Assembly (NCBI GenBank): GCA_022340715.1
Contig: JAJDNK010000010.1
Location: 1-36,814 of the forward strand
From: a bacterium BMS3Abin03
Lineage (GTDB): Bacteria; Bacteroidota; Ignavibacteria; Ignavibacteriales; Ignavibacteriaceae
Length of the DNA: 36,814 bases
Direction: 5' to 3'
In this document: positions 24,665-33,257 of the stretch, piece after piece
How positions within the stretch are numbered: position 1 is the stretch's first letter
Layout of the letters: every line of letters starts with the position of its first letter
Notes under the pieces: model-generated
What the model saw: only the letters and a program-made list of their open reading frames with translations
The model's database searches: none
What the model was told of the DNA's origin: nothing
Program-made: the position numbers and the translations under genes

Positions 24665-25717
24665 TCAGTTATTTATCTTTTCTAAATTTAAAAGAAATTG
24701 TTTTCTCCACATGCCGCCGCCATATCCAACAAGCTGTCCGTCTTTTCCAATTACCCTGTGACAGGGGATTATGATGGCGATTCTATTATCGCCGTTTGCT
24801 TTTGCAACTGCGCGAATTGCTTTTGGATTTTTTAAGGCAACTGCCTGCTGTTGATAAGAACGGGTTATGCCGTAAGGAATTCTCTGTAGTTCTTTCCAGA
24901 CTTTAACCTGAAATTCGGTACCGGGTAAAGATAATGGTACATCAAATTCTTTTCTGGTTCCATCAAAATATTCTTTGAGTTGTTTGTCCAACTCAGCAAA
25001 TAGTTCGTTTTGTCCCGGAACAAATTCTGCGTTCAAATATCTTTTTAATCTTTCTAATTGCGTTTCGATCATTCTCCTGTCGACAAATTCAAGCAGACAG
25101 ATTTTCTTATCTACCGCTCCTGCGAGCATCGGACCGAGAGGTGTTAAAATTCTCGTAACTGTGACAATTTTTTTATCCTTGCTTTTTGAAGGTGTAAATC
25201 CGGTGGTCTTCTTGAAATATTCTGTAAATCCGCTGAGCGATTCATAACCAAGATTAAATGCGGATTCAGTTACTTTCTCACCATGTTTAATTCTTCCAAA
25301 AGCCACATTCACTCTTAACAATCTAAGGTAAGCCTGGAAAGTTATACCGTGATGTTTTTTAAACCATCTTCTTACACGTGTCGGATCGATATTCCTTTCT
25401 CTTAAATCCGAATCCTTCAATTTGATAATCTGGTTTTGTTCTATCTCTTTCAATAGATCTTTAAGCCATTCAGGAGTTTCGCCGTTTTGCTGCAATGGAT
25501 GGCAAACCTTGCACGGTCTGTATCCATACTGTAAAGCTTCTTTTGTCGTAGGGAAGAATTCTACATTTTCTATTTTGGGTTTCCTTGCTGTGCAGGTAGG
25601 TCTGCAGAAAACTCCGGTTGTTTTCACTCCGACAAAAAAGATTCCTTCAAAGCTACTGTCTTTATGTAATAATGCTTTGTACATTATTTTTCTGTCGGGT
25701 AAAATTATGGTATTCAT
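24665..25717 (-). CDS. ada: Ada: DNA-methylphosphotriester/O6-methylguanine methyltransferase and AraC-type activator
   Basis: 350 residues from the ATG at 25717. This start puts the zinc-site cysteines at 38, 42, 69 and 72, the same numbering as E. coli Ada; an upstream TTG at 25750 would add 11 residues. The order is a methylphosphotriester zinc domain (1-80; FCRPTC and CKVC), an AraC-type helix-turn-helix domain (about 85-180; ESAFNLGYESLSGFTEYFKK), then an O6-alkylguanine methyltransferase domain with active Cys319 in IPCHRV. Methylation of the zinc-site Cys normally turns the protein into an activator of alkylation-repair genes. No alkA, alkB or aidB neighbour lies in the window. Confidence 0.95.
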   Translation of the reverse strand: MNTIILPDRKIMYKALLHKDSSFEGIFFVGVKTTGVFCRPTCTARKPKIENVEFFPTTKEALQYGYRPCKVCHPLQQNGETPEWLKDLLKEIEQNQIIKLKDSDLRERNIDPTRVRRWFKKHHGITFQAYLRLLRVNVAFGRIKHGEKVTESAFNLGYESLSGFTEYFKKTTGFTPSKSKDKKIVTVTRILTPLGPMLAGAVDKKICLLEFVDRRMIETQLERLKRYLNAEFVPGQNELFAELDKQLKEYFDGTRKEFDVPLSLPGTEFQVKVWKELQRIPYGITRSYQQQAVALKNPKAIRAVAKANGDNRIAIIIPCHRVIGKDGQLVGYGGGMWRKQFLLNLEKINN

Positions 25718-25849
25718 TTTATAACTCACTTTGTTTTTAAGTATGGTCAAAACTTAAAAAGTGATGTTCTTGTGCACAACCGGAAAATTAACAAGCAATT
25801 TTAATGTAATCTTCAAATCGAAATTCGCAGCTTAATTAACAGTAAAGAA

Positions 25850-27631
25850 TCAATTTTCTGAAACATTTTTTAACAATCCATTTAAAGCCATTTCACGCTC
25901 ACCGATCTGCTGTCTCCACATTGCATAATACAATCCCCGTTGTTCGAGTAACTCTTCATGCTTACCTGATTCGACAATTTTCCCTCTTTCCAGCACATAA
26001 ATTTTGTCTGCGTGCATTACTGTAGATAAACGATGTGCAATCATAATTGTTATCAAATCTTTTCGTGAAGAAATGTCTTTTATAGTTTTACTTATCTCTT
26101 CTTCGGTCAATGAATCAAGAGCCGAAGTAGCTTCATCAAAAACAAGCAAATTAGGTTTGCGTAAAAGTGCGCGTGCAATTGATAGCCTTTGTTTTTCACC
26201 CCCACTTACTTTAATTCCACCTTCACCAATTTTTGTATCGAGACCATTTTCAGCTCGTTCAATTAGACTATTTGCCGCCGCTTTTTGAAGAACTTCGATA
26301 CAATCTTCATCGCTTGCATCAGGATTAACAAACAATAAATTTTCTTTTATCGTCCCGGAAAATAGTTGTGTATCCTGTGTTACAAATCCGATTTTTTCTC
26401 TTAGCTCATCAAAGTCTATCTGGCTACCTGAGATATTGTTGAAAAAAATATTTCCTTGATCTGGAGTATAGAGTCCGACTAAAAGCTTAACTAAAGTTGT
26501 CTTGCCTGCTCCAGAGGGGCCAACAAAGGCAACTGTTTCTCCTTCGGTAACTTCGAATGAAATTCCATTTAATGCATGTCGGTTTGCAGATTGATGACGA
26601 AATTCCACGTCATTAAATGTAACAACTTTTACTTCACCCAGAGCACTTGGTTTTTCCGGTTTACTTTCAACCGGTTTAGATATCAGTTCATCAAAATTAT
26701 TTAACGAAACTTCGGCTTCGCGGTAAATATTAATTATATCACCAAGACTTTGAAGCGGACCAAATATGAAGAATGAATAAATAAATAATGAGAAAAATTC
26801 TCCGACAGTTATCTGTTGAGTGAAAATAAGGTACAACATAATGAACAAGATTGAGGTACGAATGAAATTAACTGTCGTTCCCTGGATAAAACTAAGTGTC
26901 CGGATGTAACGAACTTTTTTTAATTCAAGCAGAAGAATTTTATCCGTAGTAGAATTGAGACGGTTAATTTCCTGATTGCCTAGTCCAAGACTTTTAACAA
27001 GCTCTATGTTTCTTAATGATTCGGTTGTAGAGCCTGCGAGTGCGGTAGTTTCAGAAACAATTACTTTCTGAATTTTTTTGATCTTCTTACCGAGAATAGA
27101 ACTTACTATTCCAAGTATCGGGATCGCTGCAAAAAATATCGGTGCAATTATCCAGGATATGCTAATTGCATAGATCGTTACGAAAATAACGCCGACCAAA
27201 GTCGTAAAGAGAGTATTCACGGATGCTGAGATTAATTTTTCAACATCTGTTCTTACTTTTTGTAAAATTCCCAGCGTTGTTCCGCTGCTTTGATCTTCGA
27301 ATTGTGAAAATGGAAGAAGAAGAGAATGCCGGATTCCATCAGTATAAATCTTTGCGCCTAATCTTTGTGTAATCACATTTACAAAGTAATCCTGGAAATT
27401 TTTCGCAACTCTCGAAACAAAAGCCACTCCAACCGCAGCAGCAAGTAAAAGTAGTACACCTTTCATAAATTGTTCAGTCGTATAATGATCATACTTTGTC
27501 GCGTATTTATCGATTACAATTCTGAATATCCATGGATCGAGCATTGAGAAAACCTGATTTACCGCAGCAAGAAAAAGAGCAAGAATCACCAGCTTCCAGT
27601 AATTATTAAGATATGATATCAAAAGCTTCAT
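25850..27631 (-). CDS. ABC exporter, fused permease-ATPase half transporter (MsbA-like)
   Basis: 593 residues from the ATG at 27631; a TTG 9 bases upstream is possible but less likely. Six transmembrane helices lie in the first 310 or so residues, followed by an ATPase domain. That domain has Walker A GPSGAGKT (371-378), Q-loop VTQD, signature VSGGEKQRLSIARALL, Walker B LLVFDE and the H-loop in IMIAHRLSTV. All catalytic motifs are intact. It acts as a homodimer or pairs with another half transporter. Substrates of this class are lipids, drugs or peptides and cannot be told from sequence. It stands alone, with ada 132 bases downstream. Confidence 0.94.
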   Translation of the reverse strand: MKLLISYLNNYWKLVILALFLAAVNQVFSMLDPWIFRIVIDKYATKYDHYTTEQFMKGVLLLLAAAVGVAFVSRVAKNFQDYFVNVITQRLGAKIYTDGIRHSLLLPFSQFEDQSSGTTLGILQKVRTDVEKLISASVNTLFTTLVGVIFVTIYAISISWIIAPIFFAAIPILGIVSSILGKKIKKIQKVIVSETTALAGSTTESLRNIELVKSLGLGNQEINRLNSTTDKILLLELKKVRYIRTLSFIQGTTVNFIRTSILFIMLYLIFTQQITVGEFFSLFIYSFFIFGPLQSLGDIINIYREAEVSLNNFDELISKPVESKPEKPSALGEVKVVTFNDVEFRHQSANRHALNGISFEVTEGETVAFVGPSGAGKTTLVKLLVGLYTPDQGNIFFNNISGSQIDFDELREKIGFVTQDTQLFSGTIKENLLFVNPDASDEDCIEVLQKAAANSLIERAENGLDTKIGEGGIKVSGGEKQRLSIARALLRKPNLLVFDEATSALDSLTEEEISKTIKDISSRKDLITIMIAHRLSTVMHADKIYVLERGKIVESGKHEELLEQRGLYYAMWRQQIGEREMALNGLLKNVSEN

Positions 27632-27773
27632 AATTAGCAACTAAAATATGAATTTATATATCAAGTACACGGGGCGAAAATCACACATCGCATGTACTAA
27701 TTAATAACCCATTTTATTGAATATACTGTAAATTAAGCATTAAAAATTATATTAATTATTTGGGAGAATTCAT

Positions 27774-27866
27774 ATGAAATCAATGACAGGATTTTTGATT
27801 ATTCTCATCTTTTTAAGTTTTGCTCGGGTAAAATTATATTCTTATGGGATAAATGGATTGAAATAG
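27774..27866 (+). CDS. 30-codon signal-peptide-like small ORF, possible gene remnant
   Basis: GGGAGAA lies 6 bases before an ATG that opens a 30-residue frame: Lys near the start, then the hydrophobic GFLIILIFLSFA, then a short basic and polar tail ending at TAG. It looks like the start of an exported protein whose body has been lost, or a single-helix membrane peptide. It sits alone on the plus strand in the gap between the ABC exporter and the cytosine deaminase. Confidence 0.4.
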   Translation: MKSMTGFLIILIFLSFARVKLYSYGINGLK

Positions 27867-27875
27867 AAATTATTA

Positions 27876-27912
27876 AGCCACTAATTAGCGAATAATTCGT
27901 GCATTCGTGGCT
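27876..27912 (-). terminator. Hairpin after the cytosine deaminase gene (AGCCAC/GTGGCT arms)
   Basis: AGCCAC at 27876-27881 pairs with GTGGCT at 27907-27912, and inside it CGAAT (27889-27893) pairs with ATTCG (27903-27907), leaving bulges. On the minus strand it begins right at the deaminase stop and is followed by an AT-rich, T-containing stretch, so it may end the pyrimidine transcript. Similar GTGGCT/AATTCGTG palindromes are scattered in many genomes of this group (from memory), so it may equally be a dispersed repeat. Confidence 0.45.
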
Positions 27913-27914
27913 AT

Positions 27915-28355
27915 TTAATCTTCTCCTATATCCTCATTCCACAGCTCAGGTTTTGCTTTGATGAAATCTTCCATAAGCTTGGTACATTCAGGATCGTTTA
28001 ATATTTCAAGTTCAACCCCATGTGAACGAACGTAATCTTCCGGTCCCTGGAAGGTTTTATTTTCCCCGATTACAACTTTAGGAATTTTGTAAAGCAAAGC
28101 TGTACCGCTGCACATATCGCAAGGAGAAAGAGTAGAATAGAGAATCGCTTTTTTATAATCGCTTGCCTTTAGCCTGCCCGCATTTTCAAAACAATCCATT
28201 TCTGCATGAAGAATTGCGCTGCCTTTTTGAACTCGCCGGTTATGTCCGCGCCCAATAATCTTTCCATCAATAACTAAAACCGAACCGATTGGAATGCCGC
28301 CTTCTTCCAATCCTTTTTTTGCTTCTTCAATTGCAGCTTGTAAAAATTTATCCAT
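27915..28355 (-). CDS. Cytosine deaminase, fungal FCY1-like, of the CMP/dCMP deaminase fold
   Basis: 146 residues with the zinc-binding motifs HAE (His50, catalytic Glu52) and PCDMC (Cys79, Cys82). These sit exactly 12 positions below the yeast cytosine deaminase residues His62, Glu64, Cys91 and Cys94. Further yeast-like features are TLSPCDMC, VIGENKTF, and a C-terminal PELWNEDIGE helix that caps the active site in yeast. This separates it from tRNA adenosine deaminase TadA and from the unrelated E. coli CodA. It should convert cytosine to uracil, feeding the reductive pathway encoded upstream. Last gene of the cluster, 56 bases after the DUF2809 gene. Confidence 0.85.
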   Translation of the reverse strand: MDKFLQAAIEEAKKGLEEGGIPIGSVLVIDGKIIGRGHNRRVQKGSAILHAEMDCFENAGRLKASDYKKAILYSTLSPCDMCSGTALLYKIPKVVIGENKTFQGPEDYVRSHGVELEILNDPECTKLMEDFIKAKPELWNEDIGED

Positions 28356-28411
28356 TTATTTTTTCCAAATTAATAATCGATAATTTATATAAACGAATTG
28401 ATAAAATTTAA

Positions 28412-28816
28412 CTAACTGTTTAATCTTTGTAATCTATTCAATAACAAATACCCAATTCCGCAACCAATAAAATAATAAATAAAATCAAACCAGCTAAAAG
28501 ATGTGCCTAGTATAGTCCTGCCGATAAAGTAACTTCTGATCAATTCCAAAAACGGGGGATGCCAGAGCTGTAATATTTCTAAAATGCAGGTTGCTATGAA
28601 TACCGAAAGTGTAATCTTCCAGATTTTTATGTTTACGAAGAACATGAATACTAATAAACACCAGAATATTTCGTATAAAACTCCACCAAGGGAATTGTTT
28701 ACCCAATCTTTTGCAGGACCGGAATAGAACTTAGAATAAAATCCAATTGGTACAATGATGAATATAAATATCAATATCCAAAATCTTTTATTAGGAATTT
28801 TAGAAAGGATATTCAA
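28412..28816 (-). CDS. DUF2809 small integral membrane protein
   Basis: 134 residues with four predicted membrane helices. The family pattern is visible in SLGGVLYEIFWCLLVF, ILEILQLWHPPFLELIR and the glycine-rich GRTILGTSFSWFDFIYYFIGCGIGYLL. The start is a TTG (complement of 28814-28816): no ATG or GTG lies in frame upstream before a stop. Function unknown. It lies between the NCS1 permease and the cytosine deaminase, 36 and 56 bases from them, so it is probably co-transcribed with pyrimidine genes for unclear reasons. Confidence 0.8.
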   Translation of the reverse strand: MNILSKIPNKRFWILIFIFIIVPIGFYSKFYSGPAKDWVNNSLGGVLYEIFWCLLVFMFFVNIKIWKITLSVFIATCILEILQLWHPPFLELIRSYFIGRTILGTSFSWFDFIYYFIGCGIGYLLLNRLQRLNS

Positions 28817-28852
28817 CTTTATTTTTCACTTAATGGCTGAAAGAATCGGGTA

Positions 28853-30286
28853 TCAGCTGGAATTTCTTACTGAATTCTTCATTATTATCCAATAAACTAA
28901 AAACGAAACAGCAAATCCAACAAACCATGCATAGTCGTAGAGAAAACCAACTTCAGGTATGACCAATCCAATTAACGCAATAATTACTCCGGCAAGAAGA
29001 GCAGATACAGCTTTTATATTGAAGCCATTTTTGTATTTATAAATTCCTGCGGGATCATATAAATCTTTTGAAGCTAAAATTCTTTTTCTTAAAATAAAGT
29101 AATCACAAATAAGTATTCCCGCGATTGGTCCAAGAAAACTAGAGTAACCGATCAGCCATCCAAAAATGTAGGAGCTATAATCGGAGAGAAGTTTCCACGG
29201 CATCATTACAATTCCCATAAATGCAGTTATCAAACCGCCTTTAACGAAATTAATATGTTTTGGAGAAAGGTTAGCAAAATCGTTTGCCGGGGATACGACA
29301 TTTGCAGCAATGTTAGTTGTAAGAGTAGCAATCATTAATGAAAGTAACGAAATAACAACAACTGCCGGATTATTAAATTTTGAAAGTAGGGCAACCGGAT
29401 CCCAGATTGCTTCTCCATAAATAATAACCGTAGCTGAAGTAACAGCAATCCCAATAAAAGAAAAAACAATCATTGACGGAGGAAGTCCGAAAGCCTGCCC
29501 CAGCATTTGTGATTTTTGACTTTTTGCAAAACGTGTGAAGTCGGGTATGTTGAGTGATAACGTTGCCCAGAATCCAACCATTCCTGTTAAAGAAGGAATA
29601 AAGAATTTCCAGAACTCGCCGGCAGAAGTAAAAGTACTTGGTTGACTCAGTATTGGTCCAAATCCATCTGCATTTACATATGCCCAGATTAAAAGACCTA
29701 ATCCTACTAAAAGTAAAAAAGGTGCACCGAAAGCTTCTAACCATTTTATCGAATCTATACCTTTCACGATAAAATAAACATTCAATCCCCAGAAAATTAA
29801 AAAGCCAATCGCTGGTCCGAATGAAAATACAGCCCAGCCCGGAAGTATAAGAATAATTAAAGAGTTAAATGCTTGTCCGCCAATCCATGTTTGAATACCA
29901 AACCAGCCGCATGCAACAATAGCCCTGAGTAAAGCTGGAACATTTGAACCTTTTGTTCCAAAAGATGCCCTTGAAAGGACAGGAAAGGGAATACCATATT
30001 TTGTTCCGGCATGAGCATTTAAGATCATCGGGATTAAAACAATTATGTTACCGAGTGCAATCGTAAGCATTGCCTGCCACCAGTTCATCCCGCCTGCTAT
30101 CAACCCGCTTGCTAGCATATAAGTCGGTATGCAAACGCTCATCCCGATCCAGAGGGCAGCAATATTATACGTTCCCCATGAACGCTGAGAGACTTTTGTT
30201 GGAGAAATATCGGGATTGATCAGTCTTTGATTTTCAATTGTAGAAACATCAGTTTCCACCAGTTCGGGATCGTAAAATCTTTGCAT
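28853..30286 (-). CDS. NCS1 family nucleobase:cation symporter
   Basis: 477 residues with about 12 membrane segments. The N-terminal NPDISPTKVSQRSWGTYNIAALWIGM is the typical NCS1 entry, and GWFGIQTWIGGQAF (Trp128, Gln132) corresponds to the Mhp1 substrate-site helix with its Trp and Gln. NCS1 carriers import cytosine, uracil, allantoin or hydantoins with Na+ or H+. Within this cluster, uracil, cytosine or dihydrouracil is the likely substrate. A 128-base AT-rich gap separates it from the dihydropyrimidinase gene, so it may have its own promoter. Confidence 0.93.
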   Translation of the reverse strand: MQRFYDPELVETDVSTIENQRLINPDISPTKVSQRSWGTYNIAALWIGMSVCIPTYMLASGLIAGGMNWWQAMLTIALGNIIVLIPMILNAHAGTKYGIPFPVLSRASFGTKGSNVPALLRAIVACGWFGIQTWIGGQAFNSLIILILPGWAVFSFGPAIGFLIFWGLNVYFIVKGIDSIKWLEAFGAPFLLLVGLGLLIWAYVNADGFGPILSQPSTFTSAGEFWKFFIPSLTGMVGFWATLSLNIPDFTRFAKSQKSQMLGQAFGLPPSMIVFSFIGIAVTSATVIIYGEAIWDPVALLSKFNNPAVVVISLLSLMIATLTTNIAANVVSPANDFANLSPKHINFVKGGLITAFMGIVMMPWKLLSDYSSYIFGWLIGYSSFLGPIAGILICDYFILRKRILASKDLYDPAGIYKYKNGFNIKAVSALLAGVIIALIGLVIPEVGFLYDYAWFVGFAVSFLVYWIIMKNSVRNSS

Positions 30287-30304
30287 AATATATTTTGAAT
30301 TAGT

Positions 30305-30330
30305 GATTTGTTGATTTGAGGATTTTAATG
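30305..30330. repeat. Degenerate GATTT tandem tract
   Basis: Three GATTT units spaced 8-9 bases apart in the gap upstream of the NCS1 gene. A longer version lies at 34606-34641. Short imperfect tracts of this kind recur in intergenic DNA of this group (from memory); no function is assigned. Confidence 0.4.
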
Positions 30331-30414
30331 TTTAGTTATTATTTCGTTTTACTCATTTATTTATAATGTGATAAATTCATAAAATCAAAAAATATCCAAA
30401 TCATAAAATATTTA

Positions 30415-31800
30415 TCACCACGCAGCAGCAAATGCATCTCGCTTAACAAAATTGCCTCTTCCTTTTTTTCCTTTGAACTCGTTATTTTGAACGATTACTT
30501 CACCGCGTGAAAGTACGGTCTCTGCGTTACCTTTTACTTTCTTTCCTTCGAACATTGAATAGTCTACATTCATATGATGTGTCTTTGCCGAAATTGTATA
30601 CTCTTTATTCGGATCCCAGATAACAATATCTGCATCAGAACCGACAGAGATAGCACCTTTACGTGGATACATTCCGAAAAGCTTAGCCGGGTTAGTGGAA
30701 ATCAATTCAACCCAACGGTTAACAGAAATTCTTCCTTCGTTTACACCGCCATCGTATAATAATTGAACTCGGTTCTCTATTCCGGGACCGCCATTTGGAA
30801 TTTTTGTGAAGTTGTCTTTGCCAAGCTCTTTTTGTCCTTTAAAATTAAATGGACAATGATCTGTTGAAACAACCTGTAGATTATTTTGTTGTAACCCCGC
30901 CCATAATTTATCCTGATGCCATTTCTCTCTTACGGGGGGAGAGAAAACATATTTGGCTCCCTCAAAACCAGGTTTGCTTATGTCTTCTATAGACAGGTAA
31001 AGATATTGTGTACAGGTTTCTGCGTAAGCTGGTAAACCTCTATCTCTCGCTTCTGAAACTTTTGTAAGTGCATCGTTACAGGTTAGGTGAACTATATAAA
31101 CAGGAGTTCCTGCCATTTCTGCCAGCGCAATTGCCCTGTTTGTCGATTCACCTTCAGCAGCAGCAGGACGACTGAATGCATGATACTTCGGAGCCAGTTT
31201 CCCTTCAGCTACCATTTGTTGTACTATTATGTCAATTGTCATTCCGTTTTCTGCGTGCATACAAACAAGTCCGCCGTTCTTTTTTGTTTGCAGCATTGCT
31301 TTATAAATCGTTGCATCATCAACCATTAAAACACCGGGATACGCTAAAAACAATTTAAAACTTGTTACACCTTCTTTTACCATATCATCCATTTCACTTA
31401 ATCGTTTGTCTGGTAGATCAGTGATGATCATATGAAAGCTATAATCGATCGTAGCTTTGCCTTCGGCTTTTGCTTTCCAGGTATCGAGTCCTTCACGCAG
31501 GCTACCTCCTTTTGGTTGAATAGCAAAATCTATAAATGAAGTTGTTCCTCCGAAGGCTGCGGCTTTTGTTCCCGTTTCAAAATCATCACTCGACATCGTT
31601 CCACCAAAAGGCATATCGAGATGTGTATGAACATCTATACCGCCTGGAATAACATATTTATCTTTTGCATCGATAACAGTATCAGCTTCATATTTAAGAT
31701 TACTACCGATAGTTGTGATTTTTTCTTTTTCGATGAAAATATCCGCAACATAATCCTGTTCGGCAGTTATGATACGACCGTTTTTTAGTAATGTTGACAT
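30415..31800 (-). CDS. hydA: Dihydropyrimidinase (D-hydantoinase family)
   Basis: 461 residues of the cyclic amidohydrolase fold with the complete binuclear metal site: His58 and His60 (DVHTHLD), the carboxylated Lys149 (TSFKLFLAYPG), His182 (CMHAENG), His238 (VYIVHLTC) and Asp314 (STDHCPF). These positions nearly coincide with characterised bacterial dihydropyrimidinases. It opens dihydrouracil to N-carbamoyl-beta-alanine, the second step of reductive pyrimidine degradation. The flanking PreA, PreT and beta-ureidopropionase genes make this role preferable to a hydantoin role. AAAGGA precedes the ATG; preA ends 28 bases upstream. Confidence 0.95.
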   Translation of the reverse strand: MSTLLKNGRIITAEQDYVADIFIEKEKITTIGSNLKYEADTVIDAKDKYVIPGGIDVHTHLDMPFGGTMSSDDFETGTKAAAFGGTTSFIDFAIQPKGGSLREGLDTWKAKAEGKATIDYSFHMIITDLPDKRLSEMDDMVKEGVTSFKLFLAYPGVLMVDDATIYKAMLQTKKNGGLVCMHAENGMTIDIIVQQMVAEGKLAPKYHAFSRPAAAEGESTNRAIALAEMAGTPVYIVHLTCNDALTKVSEARDRGLPAYAETCTQYLYLSIEDISKPGFEGAKYVFSPPVREKWHQDKLWAGLQQNNLQVVSTDHCPFNFKGQKELGKDNFTKIPNGGPGIENRVQLLYDGGVNEGRISVNRWVELISTNPAKLFGMYPRKGAISVGSDADIVIWDPNKEYTISAKTHHMNVDYSMFEGKKVKGNAETVLSRGEVIVQNNEFKGKKGRGNFVKRDAFAAAW

Positions 31801-31828
31801 GACTGTATCCTTTTACTCTTTATAAAAT

Positions 31829-33148
31829 TTAATGAATTACAATTCCATGTTCTTTTTGGAACTCTGCAAGATTTTCCCAGGTTAGTGGCTTTCCTTGCTT
31901 TTCAAAATCTTTAATCAATTCATTCCAGGTTTTACTTTTCGTTTCGTCATCAACTCTTACCATAGAAATACATCCCTCCACTGGACAAACAAGCGAACAC
32001 AGACAGCATCCAACACAATCCTCTTCTCGCACCTCAGTTTTGTTGTGTCCGTTAACAGGAATTAAATCTATACATTGATGAGCACCATCTTCACAAGCAA
32101 TATGGCATAGATTGCAATGAATACATATTGATTGATCAATTCTTGCTACGGTTTTATGCAGAAGATTAAAGTTACCAAAATCTTCAATCTGTTCAACTGC
32201 TCTACCTCTGAATTCTTCAATAGAATTATATCCTTTTGATTCCATCCAGTTTGTTAAACCTTCAACAAGATCATTAATGATTCTAAAGCCATAATGCATA
32301 ACTGCAGTACAAAGTTGCACACTTGTTGAGCCCAGTAAGATAAATTCTACGGCGTCTCGCCATGTACTTATTCCTCCTATACCAGAAATAGGAAGTTTTA
32401 TTTCCGGATCGCTGGCAACCTGTGAAATCATATGTAAAGCAATTGGTTTTACAGCGGGACCAGCAAATCCGCCGTGACTGCTTTTTCCTGCAACAGACGG
32501 TTGTATTTTCATTGTATCTATATCGACACCTATGATACTGTTAATGGTATTTATTAATGAAATGCCCGAAGCATTTGCTACTTTTGCTGCACGAGCAGGA
32601 TACCTTATATCAGTTACATTTGGCGTTAGTTTTACGAGTACGGGTATTGTTGAAACTTCAGTTACCCATTCGGTAATCATCTTACAGTATTCAGGTACCT
32701 GTCCAACCGCTGCTCCCATTCCTCTTTCACTCATTCCATGCGGGCATCCATAATTAAGCTCGATTCCATCCGCTCCCGTATCGATTGTTCTTTTTACAAT
32801 GTCGTGCCAGGTTTCTTTTTTTGATTCAACCATTAATGAAACAATAACCGCGCGATCAGGCCATAGCTTTTTTGTCTCGGTAATTTCTTCAAAATTTACT
32901 TCAGTTGGTCGGTCACTTATCAATTCAACGTTGTTTAATCCAACAATTTTTTCTCCGTTTAGATCTAAACCGCCGTACCTATTGCACACATTCATTACTG
33001 GTTCGCCGATAGTTTTCCACACCGTTCCACCCCAGCCCTGTTCAAATGCTTTACAATTCTGATAGGCAGAATTGGATGGCGGCGCTGATGCAAGCCAAAA
33101 TGGATTTGGAGATTTTATTCCTCCGCAATTGATTGAGAGATCAACCAT
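31829..33148 (-). CDS. preA: NAD-dependent dihydropyrimidine dehydrogenase, catalytic subunit PreA
   Basis: 439 residues. An FMN-binding dihydroorotate-dehydrogenase-type barrel (1-315) has NPFWLASAPPSNS, LNYGCPHGMSERGMG, VKLTPNVTDI and SGIGGISTWRDA. A ferredoxin module follows with two 4Fe-4S motifs: Cys342/345/348/352 and Cys378/381/384/388, with an extra Cys359 in the first loop. It corresponds to the C-terminal half of mammalian dihydropyrimidine dehydrogenase and reduces uracil or thymine with electrons from PreT. The position matching the mammalian general-acid Cys671 is Val148 (AAVGQ); from memory E. coli PreA also has Val there. A GAGGT site precedes the start. The gap to preT carries a hairpin. 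Confidence 0.95.
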   Translation of the reverse strand: MVDLSINCGGIKSPNPFWLASAPPSNSAYQNCKAFEQGWGGTVWKTIGEPVMNVCNRYGGLDLNGEKIVGLNNVELISDRPTEVNFEEITETKKLWPDRAVIVSLMVESKKETWHDIVKRTIDTGADGIELNYGCPHGMSERGMGAAVGQVPEYCKMITEWVTEVSTIPVLVKLTPNVTDIRYPARAAKVANASGISLINTINSIIGVDIDTMKIQPSVAGKSSHGGFAGPAVKPIALHMISQVASDPEIKLPISGIGGISTWRDAVEFILLGSTSVQLCTAVMHYGFRIINDLVEGLTNWMESKGYNSIEEFRGRAVEQIEDFGNFNLLHKTVARIDQSICIHCNLCHIACEDGAHQCIDLIPVNGHNKTEVREEDCVGCCLCSLVCPVEGCISMVRVDDETKSKTWNELIKDFEKQGKPLTWENLAEFQKEHGIVIH

Positions 33149-33164
33149 TATTACCTCGTTTTAA

Positions 33165-33252
33165 GAATATTGAATTATGAACAAGGAATGATGAATATCG
33201 AAGTAATTTTGTTTAGCATAGATCATCATTCAGAGTTCCTTGTTGGATATTC
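33165..33252. repeat. Large imperfect palindrome between preT and preA
   Basis: AACAAGGAATGATGA (33180-33194) is complementary to TCATCATT (33223-33230) and TTCCTTGTT (33236-33244), with a 5-base bulge. Outer GAATAT (33165-33170) pairs with ATATTC (33247-33252). It fills most of the 109-base preT-preA gap, so the message can form a long stem between the two subunit genes. It may modulate the relative amounts of the subunits, or simply be a dispersed palindromic repeat inserted in the operon. Confidence 0.7.
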
Positions 33253-33257
33253 TTCAT

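Noticed and set aside
25718..25750. TTG start extending Ada by 11 residues
   Set aside because: The ATG at 25717 gives the same zinc-site cysteine numbering as E. coli Ada and the expected length.
27666..27710. AGTACA/TGTACT inverted repeat upstream of the ABC exporter
   Set aside because: Only 6-bp arms with a loop over 20 bases; expected by chance in this composition.
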